Below the pieces are notes generated by a model. The model searched no databases. It was not told the origin of the DNA and saw nothing but the letters and a program-made list of their open reading frames with translations. Positions 39,877 through 51,139 of a stretch of 64,000 bases of DNA are shown piece after piece. Origin of the DNA: Desulfocapsa sp. Its GTDB lineage: Bacteria; Desulfobacterota; Desulfobulbia; Desulfobulbales; Desulfocapsaceae. The stretch lies in NCBI GenBank assembly GCA_022712895.1, contig JAFLJS010000055.1, forward strand, positions 48,628 to 112,627, in the 5' to 3' direction. Every line of letters starts with the position of its first letter. Position 1 is the first letter of the stretch. A program made the position numbers and the translations under genes.

Positions 39877-40062
39877 TTACCAGGATGACTTCGTCACACC
39901 GGTTACCAAACCACTAGATGCCAACTTACGAAAACAGATCCGGCACATGCCGAACTTACGAATAAATGCTTTCGGGCGTCCACAAAGAGGACATCTGTTA
40001 TACTTCCGAACCGCAAATTTTGGCGTTCTTTTTGCTTTCGCAATGAGAGATTTCTTAGCCAA
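39877..40062 (-). CDS. rpsN: Ribosomal protein S14, zinc-binding type
   Basis: [25 protein letters not shown]. Confidence 0.97.
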   Translation of the reverse strand: MAKKSLIAKAKRTPKFAVRKYNRCPLCGRPKAFIRKFGMCRICFRKLASSGLVTGVTKSSW

Positions 40063-40105
40063 ACCGACCTCCAGTTACTTAAATCTAAAGTTAATTACTA
40101 ATGAA

Positions 40106-40645
40106 TCAGCGTTTGAACGGCATACCAAGATGTTTGAGAAGGCTTCTAGCCTCATCATCACTTCCAGCCGTTGTTACAATGCTAATATTTAATCCTTTAA
40201 TTTTATCAATTTTGTCGAAATCAATCTCAGGAAAAATAATTTGCTCCTTAACACCCATTGAAAAATTTCCACGTCCATCAAATGACTTGGGAGAAACTCC
40301 GCGGAAATCACGTACCCGGGGAAGAGCAATATTTACAAGCTTACTGTAAAAGTCATACATCGCATCGGCTCGCAATGTAACACGACAGCCGATAGGCATT
40401 CCTTCTCTCAGTTTAAATCCTGCTATAGACTTTTTTGCTTTGGTGACGACAGCTTTACGTCCAGCAATACGAGTCAGTTCTTCAACTGCTCCATCAATAA
40501 TTTTTGGATTTTGAACTGCCTCACCTAGTCCCATGTTAAGGACTATTTTCTCAAGCTTCGGAATCTGCATGACATTGGTGTAGCCAAATTCCTTCTGCAG
40601 AGCCGGTTTACATTCATTATTATAATGGTCTTTCAGCGTACCCAT
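40106..40645 (-). CDS. rplE: Ribosomal protein L5
   Basis: [25 protein letters not shown]. Confidence 0.97.
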   Translation of the reverse strand: MGTLKDHYNNECKPALQKEFGYTNVMQIPKLEKIVLNMGLGEAVQNPKIIDGAVEELTRIAGRKAVVTKAKKSIAGFKLREGMPIGCRVTLRADAMYDFYSKLVNIALPRVRDFRGVSPKSFDGRGNFSMGVKEQIIFPEIDFDKIDKIKGLNISIVTTAGSDDEARSLLKHLGMPFKR

Positions 40646-40672
40646 TTGATACTCCTGGCGATTGCCTGGTTA

Positions 40673-41005
40673 CTATTTGCTCTCGATGGATTCGCCGCAG
40701 CTTTTACAAAAGCGAACTTTTGTTCCATCTTCTAAGAATTTTTTGCCAACCTTTCCGGTTTTGGTACACTCTGGACATATTAACTGCAGATTGGAAATGT
40801 GAATACTTGCTTCACGATTGACTATCTGTCCCTGCTGGTTCATCTCGGTAGGCTTGGTATGACGTTTGATCATATTAATGCGTTCAACCAGTACTCTGTC
40901 TTTCTCAGGAAATACCTGGAGAATTTTACCAACGCGTCCCTTGTCCTTTCCTGCTATTACTTCTACCTGATCATCTTTCTTCAGGTATGTTATTCCCTTT
41001 GCCAT
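40673..41005 (-). CDS. rplX: Ribosomal protein L24
   Basis: [30 protein letters not shown]. Confidence 0.96.
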   Translation of the reverse strand: MAKGITYLKKDDQVEVIAGKDKGRVGKILQVFPEKDRVLVERINMIKRHTKPTEMNQQGQIVNREASIHISNLQLICPECTKTGKVGKKFLEDGTKVRFCKSCGESIESK

Positions 41006-41061
41006 TTTCAGCACCTTTTATTAAAACCGCCAGTACGGCGAGTTTACTTGCTTAACTCGTT

Positions 41062-41430
41062 TTATAACGCCTCGGGCGCAAGAGATATTATTTTCATAAA
41101 TCCCTGATTACGTAACTCTCTAGCAACAGGGCCAAAAATTCGTGTACCAACTGGCTCACCGTTAGCAGCAAGAATAACGGCTGCATTATCGTCAAATTTG
41201 ACCCAGGTATCATCCATACGTCTCATCTCTTTAACAGTACGAACAACCACTGCTTTCAAGACGTCACCTTTTTTCACTTTCGCATTGGGCAGGGCTTCTT
41301 TCACGGTTACCACGATAACATCACCAATACCGGCATAACGTCGTCTGGTTCCGCCGAGTACTCTAATGCAGAGTACCTTTTTTGCACCTGAATTGTCTGC
41401 GACATTCAGTACTGTTTCACTTTGTATCAT
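41062..41430 (-). CDS. rplN: Ribosomal protein L14
   Basis: [27 protein letters not shown]. Confidence 0.98.
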   Translation of the reverse strand: MIQSETVLNVADNSGAKKVLCIRVLGGTRRRYAGIGDVIVVTVKEALPNAKVKKGDVLKAVVVRTVKEMRRMDDTWVKFDDNAAVILAANGEPVGTRIFGPVARELRNQGFMKIISLAPEAL

Positions 41431-41483
41431 AATTTCACCTGATAAATAATCAGTTGCTAATCAAAAATAGTGGAGTTTATCGG

Positions 41484-41747
41484 TTAAACAATCGCCTGAC
41501 GAACGATTTCGCGTAGACGCCATCTCTTTTTCTTGCTCAAGGGACGACACTCTTCAATGTTAACGATATCTCCAATGTTACAGGTATTTTCAGGATCATC
41601 AGCGAGATACTTGACACTTGTTTTAACATATTTGCCGTAGAACTTATGCTTTACAGTTCTTTCAACACGGACAACAATGCTTTTTTCCATTTTATTGCTG
41701 ACAACAGTTCCGGTCCTGCTCTTCTTATTTTTTTTTGTCTCACTCAT
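41484..41747 (-). CDS. rpsQ: Ribosomal protein S17
   Basis: GTVVSNKMEKSIVVRVERTVKHKFYGKYV. Confidence 0.96.
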   Translation of the reverse strand: MSETKKNKKSRTGTVVSNKMEKSIVVRVERTVKHKFYGKYVKTSVKYLADDPENTCNIGDIVNIEECRPLSKKKRWRLREIVRQAIV

Positions 41748-41809
41748 AATTCACTCAATTTGAGTAATAATAACTCTATACTACGTTATTGTTTTTTGTA
41801 TTGTACTCT

Positions 41810-41992
41810 TCAATTCTCATTAAAAAGAGTATTGATACGGGCAACATCTTTTCGAAGTTTCTTAATACTGGATGTATTCTCAAGGGGACGAATTTTATGT
41901 TGAAAGCTAAGATTGGAAATCTCATCTTTCAGGTCAACCAGCTTTTTCTGGAGATCATCGTTGGACATTGAGCGCAATTCAGTCATGTTCAT
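41810..41992 (-). CDS. rpmC: Ribosomal protein L29
   Basis: [29 protein letters not shown]. Confidence 0.95.
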   Translation of the reverse strand: MNMTELRSMSNDDLQKKLVDLKDEISNLSFQHKIRPLENTSSIKKLRKDVARINTLFNEN

Positions 41993-42405
41993 AATGTGCT
42001 CCTTTTCGTGATCACCTTCGTTCTAAAAGGAAGTTTTGCTCCGGCAAGGGTCAAAGCCTTAATAGCAAGCTCTTCTTCAACACCAGCAAGTTCATAAATG
42101 ATTTTCCCTGGTTTGGTAACAGCGACCCAATGGTCTGGTGCTCCTTTACCTTTACCCATTCGTGTTTCAGCAGGTTTGGAAGTAACTGGCTTGTCGGGAA
42201 ATACCCGAATCCATACCTGACCGCCACGCTTAATTTTTCTGTTAATAGCAATACGAGCAGCTTCAATTTGCTGAGAAGTAAGTTTACCCTGCTCCACAGC
42301 TTTCAAGGCATATTCGCCAAAGGAGATTGTGGAACCACGGTAAGCCTTACCGCGGTTCTTCCCCTTAAAGACTTTTCTATGTTTGACCTTTTTAGGACTT
42401 AACAT
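41989..42405 (-). CDS. rplP: Ribosomal protein L16
   Basis: [32 protein letters not shown]. Confidence 0.98.
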   Translation of the reverse strand: MLSPKKVKHRKVFKGKNRGKAYRGSTISFGEYALKAVEQGKLTSQQIEAARIAINRKIKRGGQVWIRVFPDKPVTSKPAETRMGKGKGAPDHWVAVTKPGKIIYELAGVEEELAIKALTLAGAKLPFRTKVITKRSTL

Positions 42406-42459
42406 GATTAAACTCCGATATAATTAAAGAATTTTCAAAAGATGAAACGTAATCAGATT

Positions 42460-43107
42460 TTATGTGTCCTGAACTTCGTTCTTTTTCAGAACTTCACCTT
42501 TGAAGATCCATACTTTAATTCCAATGATACCATATGTTGTATTGGCCTCGGCAAGCGCATAGTCAACATCTGCACGAAGAGTGTGCAGTGGAACTCTACC
42601 TTCACGAACCCATTCACAACGAGACATCTCAGCTCCACCCAAACGTCCGGAACAGGAAATTTTGATTCCCTTAACACCGAAACGTTGAGCTGAAGTAACA
42701 GCTTTTTTCATGGCACGTCGAAACGCTACCCTTCTTACAAGCTGTTGAGCGATGTTATCAGCGACTAGCTGTGCATCAGCTTCTGGACGTCGAACTTCCT
42801 GGATATCTATAACAACCTTACGATTGATCAGTTGTTCTAGATCTTTTTTCAGTAGTTCAATCTCTGATCCCTTCTTTCCAATCACAATTCCTGGACGAGC
42901 AGTGAAGAGTTTCACACGAACCTTCTCTCCAGTACGCTCAAGAATAATTTTGGAGAGACTCGCATGTGAAAGACGACTCTTCAGGAATTTTCTGATTTTC
43001 TGATCTTCTATGAGATTTCTCGAGTAGTCCTTATCGGCATACCAGATTGAGTCCCATGTACGAGTAATATTAAGTCTGATCCCTAACGGGTTAACTTTTT
43101 GCCCCAA
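42460..43107 (-). CDS. rpsC: Ribosomal protein S3
   Basis: [27 protein letters not shown]; probable TTG start after GGAGG. Confidence 0.96.
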   Translation of the reverse strand: MGQKVNPLGIRLNITRTWDSIWYADKDYSRNLIEDQKIRKFLKSRLSHASLSKIILERTGEKVRVKLFTARPGIVIGKKGSEIELLKKDLEQLINRKVVIDIQEVRRPEADAQLVADNIAQQLVRRVAFRRAMKKAVTSAQRFGVKGIKISCSGRLGGAEMSRCEWVREGRVPLHTLRADVDYALAEANTTYGIIGIKVWIFKGEVLKKNEVQDT

Positions 43108-43188
43108 AATAATCCTCCAGCAAATCGCTTGTTCTATATAAATGAAAAAAATGTGAGTCATACCCTTTACAGTGATTCTTGTAAAGGA

Positions 43189-43521
43189 TTATTCTTCATC
43201 AAGAATAACTGTAATATGACTTGTACGTTTAATAATTGATGTGGCACGTCCCATAGCACGAGGTCGGATTCTCTTAAAAGAGGGTCCTCCATCGATGAAA
43301 ACTGTTTTCACATACAGGTTATCAACATCGATCTGGTCATCCTGAGTCGCATTGGCAACTGCAGATTCAATGACCTTACGTAAAATTGATGCACCTTTTT
43401 TCGGCATAAAGCGAAGGGTGGTGATTGCCTTATCAGCGCTCATACCCCGAACTACGTCCGCAACAAGTCTTGCTTTTTGGGGGGAGATTCTGATACGTCT
43501 CCCAACTGCGCGAGCTTCCAT
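43189..43521 (-). CDS. rplV: Ribosomal protein L22
   Basis: RISPQKARLVADVVRGMSADKA. Confidence 0.97.
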   Translation of the reverse strand: MEARAVGRRIRISPQKARLVADVVRGMSADKAITTLRFMPKKGASILRKVIESAVANATQDDQIDVDNLYVKTVFIDGGPSFKRIRPRAMGRATSIIKRTSHITVILDEE

Positions 43522-43551
43522 AATTATACACTCCTGCTGATTCTTATTGCT

Positions 43552-43827
43552 TTATTTACGAGATTTCCTATCAGAGGCATGGCCGTAAAATGTTCTGGTG
43601 GGTGAAAACTCACCAAGCTTGTGGCCAACCATATTCTCTGAAACAAATACCGGGATAAATTTTCTCCCGTTATGTACTGCGAAGGTCAAACCAACCATCT
43701 CTGGAGAGATGTCAGATCGCCTGGACCAGGTTTTAATAACCTTGCGAGATCCATTTTCAATTGCAGAGTCTACTTTGTTCTGCAGATGATCATCGATAAA
43801 AGGTCCTTTCTTGACTGAACGAGCCAT
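43552..43827 (-). CDS. rpsS: Ribosomal protein S19
   Basis: [19 protein letters not shown]. Confidence 0.98.
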   Translation of the reverse strand: MARSVKKGPFIDDHLQNKVDSAIENGSRKVIKTWSRRSDISPEMVGLTFAVHNGRKFIPVFVSENMVGHKLGEFSPTRTFYGHASDRKSRK

Positions 43828-43842
43828 AGTCTAATCCTCTAA

Positions 43843-44667
43843 TTAACGTCTTTTCTTAATGATATATTTATCGGACTGAGTGTTCTTTCTAGTCTTGTAA
43901 CCCTTCGTTGGGTAACCCCATGGAGTACATGGATGACGACCACCTGAACTCTTTCCTTCACCACCACCCATCGGATGATCAACGGGATTCATGGCAACAC
44001 CACGGACATGAGGACGTTTACCCAACCAGCGTTTACGACCGGCTTTACCGAGCTTTTGGCTCTCATGTTCACGGTTACCAACCTGTCCGATACATGCCCG
44101 GCACAGTTTGTGAAATTTGCGAACTTCACCGGATGGCAGACGAACCATAACATAGGTTCCTTCTTTGGCCATAAGCTGCGCAGAAACACCGGCACTTCGT
44201 ACCAGTTGACCGCCCTTACCAATCTTCATTTCAATATTATGAAGAAGGGTACCGAGGGGGATATTTTCCAGCGGCAGACAGTTACCGGGTTTTATATCGG
44301 CATTTTCGCCTGCAATTACCTGATCGCCAACAGCAATTCCGGCAGGTGCAAGGATATAAGTTTTTTCACCATCAATATAGGAGAGAAGTGCAATATTTGC
44401 GCTTCTGTTTGGATCATATTCAATGGAGATAACCTTAGCAGTGATATCAGTCTTGTTACGCTTGAAATCAATGATACGGTATTTCCGTTTATGACCACCA
44501 CCGATATGACGGGAAGTGATTCGTCCGTAATTATTACGTCCACCTGTTTTTGACAGCGGTGCAAGGAGAGACTTTTCAGGTCCCTGCTTTGACAATTCAG
44601 TATTCTGAATTGACACATGATGTCGTTTACCCGGTGACGTGGGTCTATATTTCTTAATTGTAATCAT
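43843..44667 (-). CDS. rplB: Ribosomal protein L2
   Basis: [31 protein letters not shown]. Confidence 0.98.
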   Translation of the reverse strand: MITIKKYRPTSPGKRHHVSIQNTELSKQGPEKSLLAPLSKTGGRNNYGRITSRHIGGGHKRKYRIIDFKRNKTDITAKVISIEYDPNRSANIALLSYIDGEKTYILAPAGIAVGDQVIAGENADIKPGNCLPLENIPLGTLLHNIEMKIGKGGQLVRSAGVSAQLMAKEGTYVMVRLPSGEVRKFHKLCRACIGQVGNREHESQKLGKAGRKRWLGKRPHVRGVAMNPVDHPMGGGEGKSSGGRHPCTPWGYPTKGYKTRKNTQSDKYIIKKRR

Positions 44668-44747
44668 TATCTAATCGCTCCATCAAGGCTAATTGGATTG
44701 ATAGCTCTACTAAATTCATATACTGGTAGCAGCTGCTTTATTGTTTA

Positions 44748-45035
44748 CTACAGTTCATCAACAAAGCTGATGTTACCTTCAGACAGGGTTACATAGGCTT
44801 TTTTCCAATCATTGGTAAAGCCTGTAGATTTACCCACACGTTTTTGTTTGCCGTGCATGTTTGCTGTGTGAACATGCTTAACTTTCACATCAAACATTTT
44901 CTCAACGGCTTTCTTAATATCGATTTTGTTAGCCTGAGGATCAACTTTGAAAACAACTTTATTTTCAACTTCTAGTTGAATATTTGCTTTCTCAGTGAGA
45001 CAAGGACCTCTCAAAATTCTATGATCACTTTTCAT
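44748..45035 (-). CDS. rplW: Ribosomal protein L23
   Basis: ILRGPCLTEKANIQLE; VDPQANKIDIKKAVEKMFDVKV. Confidence 0.96.
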   Translation of the reverse strand: MKSDHRILRGPCLTEKANIQLEVENKVVFKVDPQANKIDIKKAVEKMFDVKVKHVHTANMHGKQKRVGKSTGFTNDWKKAYVTLSEGNISFVDEL

Positions 45036-45655
45036 GCTTCCAACCTCTTCTCAATACTCTCAACAGCAGGTTTAACCAGCATTAGTTTCTTGTGCAAGAG
45101 AATATCATAAACGTTCAGACCTTCGGCGCTCATGATCTTAAAACCATTAACGTTTCGAGCTGATTTGTTCAGATTTTCATTTTTCCCTTCGGTGATCAGC
45201 AGGCAATTCTCAAAATCAAAACCTTTCATGATATTCACGAAATCTTTTGTTTTGATAGCATCCATAACAAATTCATCAACCACAATAAGATTTCCTTCCT
45301 GTAGTCTTGCGCTCATTGCCATGGCGAGAGCTTGCTTTCTCACTTTCCGATTAAGCTTAAAGCTATAATCACGAGGCTTAGGGCCAAAAGTTACACCACC
45401 ACCTCTCCAGATAGGAGAGTTGTTGGTACCGGCACGAGCCCGTCCTGTACCTTTCTGACGCCACGGTTTTGCACCGCCACCACGTACTTCTACACGTGTT
45501 TTGGTACAGGCATTACCTGCGCGCTTTGCCGCACGCTGCTGGCGTACAACGTCGTGGAGCAGATGCTCTTTGACATCAAGATCGAAAACTTTCGCAGAAA
45601 GTTCAATCTCGCCAACTTTTTCGTTACTAGTATTTACTATATCTACGGTAGACAT
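45032..45655 (-). CDS. rplD: Ribosomal protein L4
   Basis: GGGAKPWRQKGTGRARAGTNNSPIWRGGGVTFGP. Confidence 0.97.
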   Translation of the reverse strand: MSTVDIVNTSNEKVGEIELSAKVFDLDVKEHLLHDVVRQQRAAKRAGNACTKTRVEVRGGGAKPWRQKGTGRARAGTNNSPIWRGGGVTFGPKPRDYSFKLNRKVRKQALAMAMSARLQEGNLIVVDEFVMDAIKTKDFVNIMKGFDFENCLLITEGKNENLNKSARNVNGFKIMSAEGLNVYDILLHKKLMLVKPAVESIEKRLEA

Positions 45656-45703
45656 TTTATAATTTCACTCCTTGAACCGCTGACTTCGTGTTCTTTAGAC
45701 TAA

Positions 45704-46333
45704 TTACTTAGTGTAAAGTTTAAGAAGAGACTGTTTGGATCCTGGTATCGGTCCTTTAACAAGGATAATATTATCATCCTCACGAACATCGACAACAAGT
45801 ACGTTTTTCCTGAGGACTGTATCAGTACCCATTCTTCCTGGAAGCTTCTTGCCTTTAACGACCCTACCAGGCCAGGCGCTCATCCCAATAGATCCTGGAC
45901 GACGGTGAAATTTGGATCCATGTCCACTAGGTCCACCTTTGAATCCATGACGTTTCATAACGCCCTGGAAACCTTTACCTTGAGAAACACCCTGAACATC
46001 AATGATGTCTCCGGTTTTGAAAAGATCTACAAGGTTTATTTCCTGCCCTGCCTGATACTCTTCTGGATTCTCAACTCTAAATTCTCGAATATGATAATAT
46101 CCATCAGTGTCAGCCTTTTTAAAATGACCAGCAGCAGGTTTGTTTACACGCTGCGCCTTTTTGTCACCAAAACCGACCTGAATTGCATTGTATCCTTCTT
46201 TGGCCTGCGACTTCACCTGAAGCACCTTGCAGGGACCAGCCTCTATAACGGTGACGGGGATTACGGCTCCCATCTCGTTATACACACGAGTCATACCAAT
46301 TTTTTTTCCTAATAAGCCCATTGTCTTTGGCAT
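45704..46333 (-). CDS. rplC: Ribosomal protein L3
   Basis: MGLLGKKIGMTRVYNEMGAVIPVTVIEAGPC. Confidence 0.98.
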   Translation of the reverse strand: MPKTMGLLGKKIGMTRVYNEMGAVIPVTVIEAGPCKVLQVKSQAKEGYNAIQVGFGDKKAQRVNKPAAGHFKKADTDGYYHIREFRVENPEEYQAGQEINLVDLFKTGDIIDVQGVSQGKGFQGVMKRHGFKGGPSGHGSKFHRRPGSIGMSAWPGRVVKGKKLPGRMGTDTVLRKNVLVVDVREDDNIILVKGPIPGSKQSLLKLYTK

Positions 46334-46374
46334 AATCTTACCTATACTTCTCTAGTAAAGCGAAAAACTCTTCG

Positions 46375-46689
46375 CTATGGCAGTTTAATCTCCACATCAA
46401 CACCAGCAGACAACTCAAGTTTCATCAGCATATCTATGGTCTGCTGAGTAGGCTCAAGAATGTCAATCAAGCGACGATGTGTTCTCATCTCAAATTGCTC
46501 ACGAGATTTCTTATCCACATGGGGTGAACGCAATACACAAAACTTCTTAATAGAGGTTGGCAGAGGAATTGGGCCTGCAACTGCAGCACCAGTTCTTCTT
46601 GCGGTCTCTACAATTTCATGTGTGGACAGATCAAGGAGTTTATGATCATACGCCTTAAGGCGAATACGAATTTTATCTGTAGGTATCAT
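46375..46689 (-). CDS. rpsJ: Ribosomal protein S10
   Basis: [29 protein letters not shown]. Confidence 0.98.
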   Translation of the reverse strand: MIPTDKIRIRLKAYDHKLLDLSTHEIVETARRTGAAVAGPIPLPTSIKKFCVLRSPHVDKKSREQFEMRTHRRLIDILEPTQQTIDMLMKLELSAGVDVEIKLP

Positions 46690-46698
46690 GTTCCTTCC

Positions 46699-47889
46699 TT
46701 ATTCGGAGATCTCACTAATTACGCCAGCACCAACAGTACGTCCACCTTCGCGAATTGCAAAACGAAGACCAACATCCATGGCAATTGGAGTAATAAGCTC
46801 AGCATCAACATGCAGGTTATCACCGGGCATTACCATCTCTACCCCTTCTGGAAGAGTGATAACTCCGGTCACATCTGTTGTTCTGAAGTAGAACTGGGGA
46901 CGATATCCGTTGAAGAATGGAGTGTGACGTCCACCCTCATCTTTTCCAAGGATATAGCACTCAGCTTTAAATTTTGTGTGCGGTAAGATGGAGCCTGGAG
47001 CTGCAAGAACCTGACCACGCTCAATATCTTCACGCTTGGTACCACGAAGTAATGCACCGATATTGTCACCAGCCTGACCTTCGTCAAGGAGCTTACGGAA
47101 CATCTCTACACCAGTACAAGTTGTCTTGGTTGTCTCTTTAATTCCAACAATTTCGATCTCATCACCAACGTGAACAACTCCACGCTCTACACGACCGGTT
47201 GCAACCGTTCCACGGCCAGAGATTGAGAAGACATCCTCAATTGGCATAAGAAAAGGCTGGTCAACGTCACGTTCTGGTTCTGGTATGTACGAATCGATAG
47301 CAGCCATCAGTTCATTGATGCATTTTGCTGCTTCTGGATCTTCTGGATTCTCAAGGGCTTTCAAAGCAGAACCGTGGATGATAGGAATATCATCGCCAGG
47401 AAACCCATACTTATCAAGGAGCTCACGAAGTTCCATCTCTACAAGTTCGATGAGTTCATCGTCATCAACCATATCGCATTTGTTGAGGAATACAACGATT
47501 GCGGGAACACCAACCTGACGAGCAAGCAGAATATGCTCACGGGTCTGAGGCATAGCACCATCATCTGCACCAACAACAAGAATAGCGCCATCCATCTGGG
47601 CAGCACCTGTGATCATGTTTTTGATGTAATCAGCATGGCCAGGACAATCCACGTGAGCGTAGTGACGATTTTCGGTCTCATACTCAACATGTGCGGTAGC
47701 GATGGTAATTCCACGCTCTTTTTCTTCAGGAGCTTTGTCGATGTTACTGAAATCAGTAAACTCGGCAAGTCCTTTAGTAGCCTGTACAGCAGTGATAGCA
47801 GCGGTCAAAGTAGTTTTACCGTGATCAATATGACCTACAGTACCTACATTGACATGCGGTTTTGTCCTTTGAAATTTTTCTTTTGACAT
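46699..47889 (-). CDS. tuf: Elongation factor Tu (copy 1)
   Basis: [33 protein letters not shown]. Confidence 0.98.
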   Translation of the reverse strand: MSKEKFQRTKPHVNVGTVGHIDHGKTTLTAAITAVQATKGLAEFTDFSNIDKAPEEKERGITIATAHVEYETENRHYAHVDCPGHADYIKNMITGAAQMDGAILVVGADDGAMPQTREHILLARQVGVPAIVVFLNKCDMVDDDELIELVEMELRELLDKYGFPGDDIPIIHGSALKALENPEDPEAAKCINELMAAIDSYIPEPERDVDQPFLMPIEDVFSISGRGTVATGRVERGVVHVGDEIEIVGIKETTKTTCTGVEMFRKLLDEGQAGDNIGALLRGTKREDIERGQVLAAPGSILPHTKFKAECYILGKDEGGRHTPFFNGYRPQFYFRTTDVTGVITLPEGVEMVMPGDNLHVDAELITPIAMDVGLRFAIREGGRTVGAGVISEISE

Positions 47890-47912
47890 AGTCTTACCTC
47901 AAAATGAATGTG

Positions 47913-49991
47913 CTATATTCCTCTTATTTTTCGAATGATTTCGTCTGCCCTGTTCTTGGGCACAACGTCATATTTTTCAAACTGCATTGTGAAATTAGCT
48001 CTACCCTGTGTTGCTGACCTGAGTGATGTTGAATAACCAAACATTTCCGCCAGCGGGGCGTGAGCTTTAATCACCTGCAAAGAATCTTCGGCGCCTACGC
48101 CTACAACCTTTGCACGCTTGGAGTTGAGATCATTCATCACATCTCCAAGATATTCTTCAGGACTTATAACTTCCAAATTCATAACTGGTTCGAGTAACAA
48201 TGCTTTTGCATCTGCTGTCGCTCGCCTGATAGCCATAGATGATGCAACTCCAAAGGCCATCTCAGTCGATTCTTCTTCGCTGTAAGATCCACCAACCAGT
48301 GTAACTTTAATATCTGTTACTGGATATCCGATGAGTGGGCCTGCATCAAGACTGTCTCTAATTCCTTTTTCAATTGCTCCAAGAAACATATCAGGGATTG
48401 TATCGTCTTTTACAACTGACTCAAACACAACGCCTTCTGAGCGACCAAGCGGTTCTATTTCAATTATGACATGGCCATACATCCCTTTGGCTCCAGTCTG
48501 CTGGTCAAATTTCCCTTCAGCCTCAGCATGCGCTGAGATGGTTTCTTTATAGGAAACCTGTGGCGTACCAACGTTTGCATTTGCTTTAAACTCATGAAGT
48601 AAACGATGAACAATTATTTCCAGGTGAAGCTCTCCCATGCCGGAAATAATTGTTTGTCCAGTCTCTTCGTTCTTTGCAATGCGAAAGGAAGGGTCTTCCA
48701 TGGCAATTTTGCCTAGGGTCTCCTCCAGTTTCTTTTCGTCCGCCTTACTTTTTGCTTCAATGGCGACACCAATAACTGGTTCCGGAAAATCCATACTTTC
48801 CAGTACTATATAGTCACCACTTGCGCATAGGGTATCTCCTGTTGTGGAGAATTTGAGTCCGATAACTGCACCGATATCACCAGCGCTAAGTTCACCGACC
48901 TCTTCCCTTTTATTGGCGTGTAATCTTATCAGCTTGCCAATTTTTTCTTTCTTCTTTTTGACAGGATTAAATACTTTGTCTCCAACCTTTACTGTTCCGG
49001 AATAAATCCGAATAAAGGCAAGATTCTCTACGTATGAATCGCTCATCAGTTTAAAAATAAGTGCAGACAGTTTTTCTTTACTGTCCGTCTTGCGACTGAT
49101 GATCTCGTCATTCTTCCCGTGTCCCTCAACAGGTGGTACATCAAGGGGTGATGGTAAAAAATGAACGATGCTGTCAAGCAAAGGCTGTATGCCTTTATTC
49201 TTAAACGCACTACCACACAAGACTGGAACCAAGTTCAGGTCGAGGGTAGCAATTCTAAGCGCACGATAAAGCGTATCCGCAGATACAGGTGTATCTTCAA
49301 GGAAATTTTCCATGATCTCATCATCGAAGTCGGCCAACTTCTCGATGAGCACCATATGTGCGGCCGTGAATCTGTCCCGATATGCTTCCGGGATATCTTT
49401 TTCTACAACTTCCCGCCCTAAAGATTCCTCATCGAATGAATACATCTTTTCTTCGATGAGGTCGATAACGCCTTCAAATTCGGTCTCTTTACCGACAGGA
49501 ATCTGAACGATAACGGGGTTTGCCCCAAGTCGTTCTTCCATCATTGTTACTACCCTTTCAAAGTCGGCTCCTATACGATCCATCTTATTGATGAATGCAA
49601 TTCGTGGGATGCAGTACTTTTCAGCCTGTCGCCATACCGTTTCTGATTGGGGCTCAACTCCTCCTACTGCACAAAAGACAGCAACAACGCCATCTAAAAC
49701 TCGTAGGCTTCGTTCAACCTCAACGGTGAAGTCAACATGACCGGGTGTATCAATAATGTTAATATCTGTGGATTTCCAGGTACAGCTTGTTGCGGCAGAG
49801 GTTATGGTAATACCTCTGTCCTGCTCCTGCTCCATCCAGTCCATGACGGTATTACCATCGTGAACTTCGCCGATCTTATAAGATCGACCTGTGTAATACA
49901 AAATTCTCTCTGTTGTGGTTGTCTTACCTGCATCAATATGGGCCATTATGCCTATATTACGTACAGTAGACAGATCCTTACTTCCAGTCAT
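47913..49991 (-). CDS. fusA: Elongation factor G
   Basis: [26 protein letters not shown]. Confidence 0.98.
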   Translation of the reverse strand: MTGSKDLSTVRNIGIMAHIDAGKTTTTERILYYTGRSYKIGEVHDGNTVMDWMEQEQDRGITITSAATSCTWKSTDINIIDTPGHVDFTVEVERSLRVLDGVVAVFCAVGGVEPQSETVWRQAEKYCIPRIAFINKMDRIGADFERVVTMMEERLGANPVIVQIPVGKETEFEGVIDLIEEKMYSFDEESLGREVVEKDIPEAYRDRFTAAHMVLIEKLADFDDEIMENFLEDTPVSADTLYRALRIATLDLNLVPVLCGSAFKNKGIQPLLDSIVHFLPSPLDVPPVEGHGKNDEIISRKTDSKEKLSALIFKLMSDSYVENLAFIRIYSGTVKVGDKVFNPVKKKKEKIGKLIRLHANKREEVGELSAGDIGAVIGLKFSTTGDTLCASGDYIVLESMDFPEPVIGVAIEAKSKADEKKLEETLGKIAMEDPSFRIAKNEETGQTIISGMGELHLEIIVHRLLHEFKANANVGTPQVSYKETISAHAEAEGKFDQQTGAKGMYGHVIIEIEPLGRSEGVVFESVVKDDTIPDMFLGAIEKGIRDSLDAGPLIGYPVTDIKVTLVGGSYSEEESTEMAFGVASSMAIRRATADAKALLLEPVMNLEVISPEEYLGDVMNDLNSKRAKVVGVGAEDSLQVIKAHAPLAEMFGYSTSLRSATQGRANFTMQFEKYDVVPKNRADEIIRKIRGI

Positions 49992-50062
49992 CAGCTTAAC
50001 TCGGTTAACAGGTTACAGGCTGATGAATACTCAACAGAGTAAAGACGCCCTTCGCAATGTTC

Positions 50063-50536
50063 CTACCAACGGTAGTGAGCGAAAGCCTTATTAGCCTCAG
50101 CCATACGATGGGTATCGTCACGTTTCTTTACGGCAGCGCCACGATCATTATATGCATCGAGAAGTTCAGCCGCTAGCTTTTCAGACATACACTTTCCTGA
50201 TCTGGATTTCGCATATGAAATAATCCAGCGAATGGCCAATGCATTCCTTCTTACCTGACGAACTTCCATGGGTACCTGGTAGGTAGCGCCACCGACACGT
50301 CGGGATTTAACTTCAACTTTTGGACGAACCTTCTCCATCGCTTCTTCAAAGATAACAAGTGGATCTTCGTCTGTCACCTTGCTGGCAACGATATCCATGG
50401 CGTCATAAAATATCCGACGAGCAATGGATTTTTTACCCTGCTCCATGATTCCATTAGTGAACTTGGCGACAAGTACGGAGTTGAATCGTGGATCTGGATT
50501 AATCTTTCTTTTTTCTGCAACTTTTCTACGTGGCAT
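50063..50536 (-). CDS. rpsG: Ribosomal protein S7
   Basis: [26 protein letters not shown]. Confidence 0.98.
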   Translation of the reverse strand: MPRRKVAEKRKINPDPRFNSVLVAKFTNGIMEQGKKSIARRIFYDAMDIVASKVTDEDPLVIFEEAMEKVRPKVEVKSRRVGGATYQVPMEVRQVRRNALAIRWIISYAKSRSGKCMSEKLAAELLDAYNDRGAAVKKRDDTHRMAEANKAFAHYRW

Positions 50537-50561
50537 ATTATTCCTCTTTTACAACAGTAGA

Positions 50562-50933
50562 CTATTTAGGACGCTTGGCACCATACTTCGAACGCCCGTT
50601 ACGTCTATCAGAGACGCCAAGAGTATCAAGAGTACCACGAACAATATGATAACGAACACCTGGAAGATCCTTTACACGACCGCCACGAATCAAAACAACT
50701 GAATGTTCTTGAAGATTATGGCCAATACCAGGAATATAAGAGGTTACCTCTTTTCCATTGGTCAAACGAACCCTAGCGACCTTACGAAGCGCAGAGTTTG
50801 GTTTCTTTGGTGTAGTCGTATATACCCTAACACAGACGCCACGCTTTTGCGGACAGCCTTCAAGGGAGGGAGTATCTTTTTTCTTAACGATCTTCTTTCT
50901 GCCCTGCCGAATGAGCTGGTTAATTGTTGGCAT
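50562..50933 (-). CDS. rpsL: Ribosomal protein S12
   Basis: [52 protein letters not shown]. Confidence 0.98.
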   Translation of the reverse strand: MPTINQLIRQGRKKIVKKKDTPSLEGCPQKRGVCVRVYTTTPKKPNSALRKVARVRLTNGKEVTSYIPGIGHNLQEHSVVLIRGGRVKDLPGVRYHIVRGTLDTLGVSDRRNGRSKYGAKRPK

Positions 50934-51088
50934 TATCTTTACTGCTCCTGTTCACGTATATAATAAATGACGCTATAATTGATATCATACGGGCGGAATG
51001 CTTGTGAGCCCGGCACGAAAGGAAGAATATTTACTCTATCGCCTTCATACTGTCAAGCATAAAACGAAAGCCCAAAGTCGAAAGTTAT

Positions 51089-51125
51089 AAAGTTTAAAGT
51101 GAAATTACACATCACTTTGAACTTT
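51089..51125 (-). terminator. Terminator/attenuator-like hairpin between rpoC and rpsL
   Basis: AAAGTTCAAAGTGA/TCACTTTAAACTTT, one mismatch. Confidence 0.5.
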
Positions 51126-51139
51126 AATCACTTGAAACC

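Noticed and set aside
43975-44553. 192-aa plus-strand ORF opposite rplB
   Set aside because: Antisense shadow of L2; no RBS or family resemblance.
50562-50933. Streptomycin-resistance-type change in RpsL
   Set aside because: The [13 protein letters not shown] region has the wild-type lysine.
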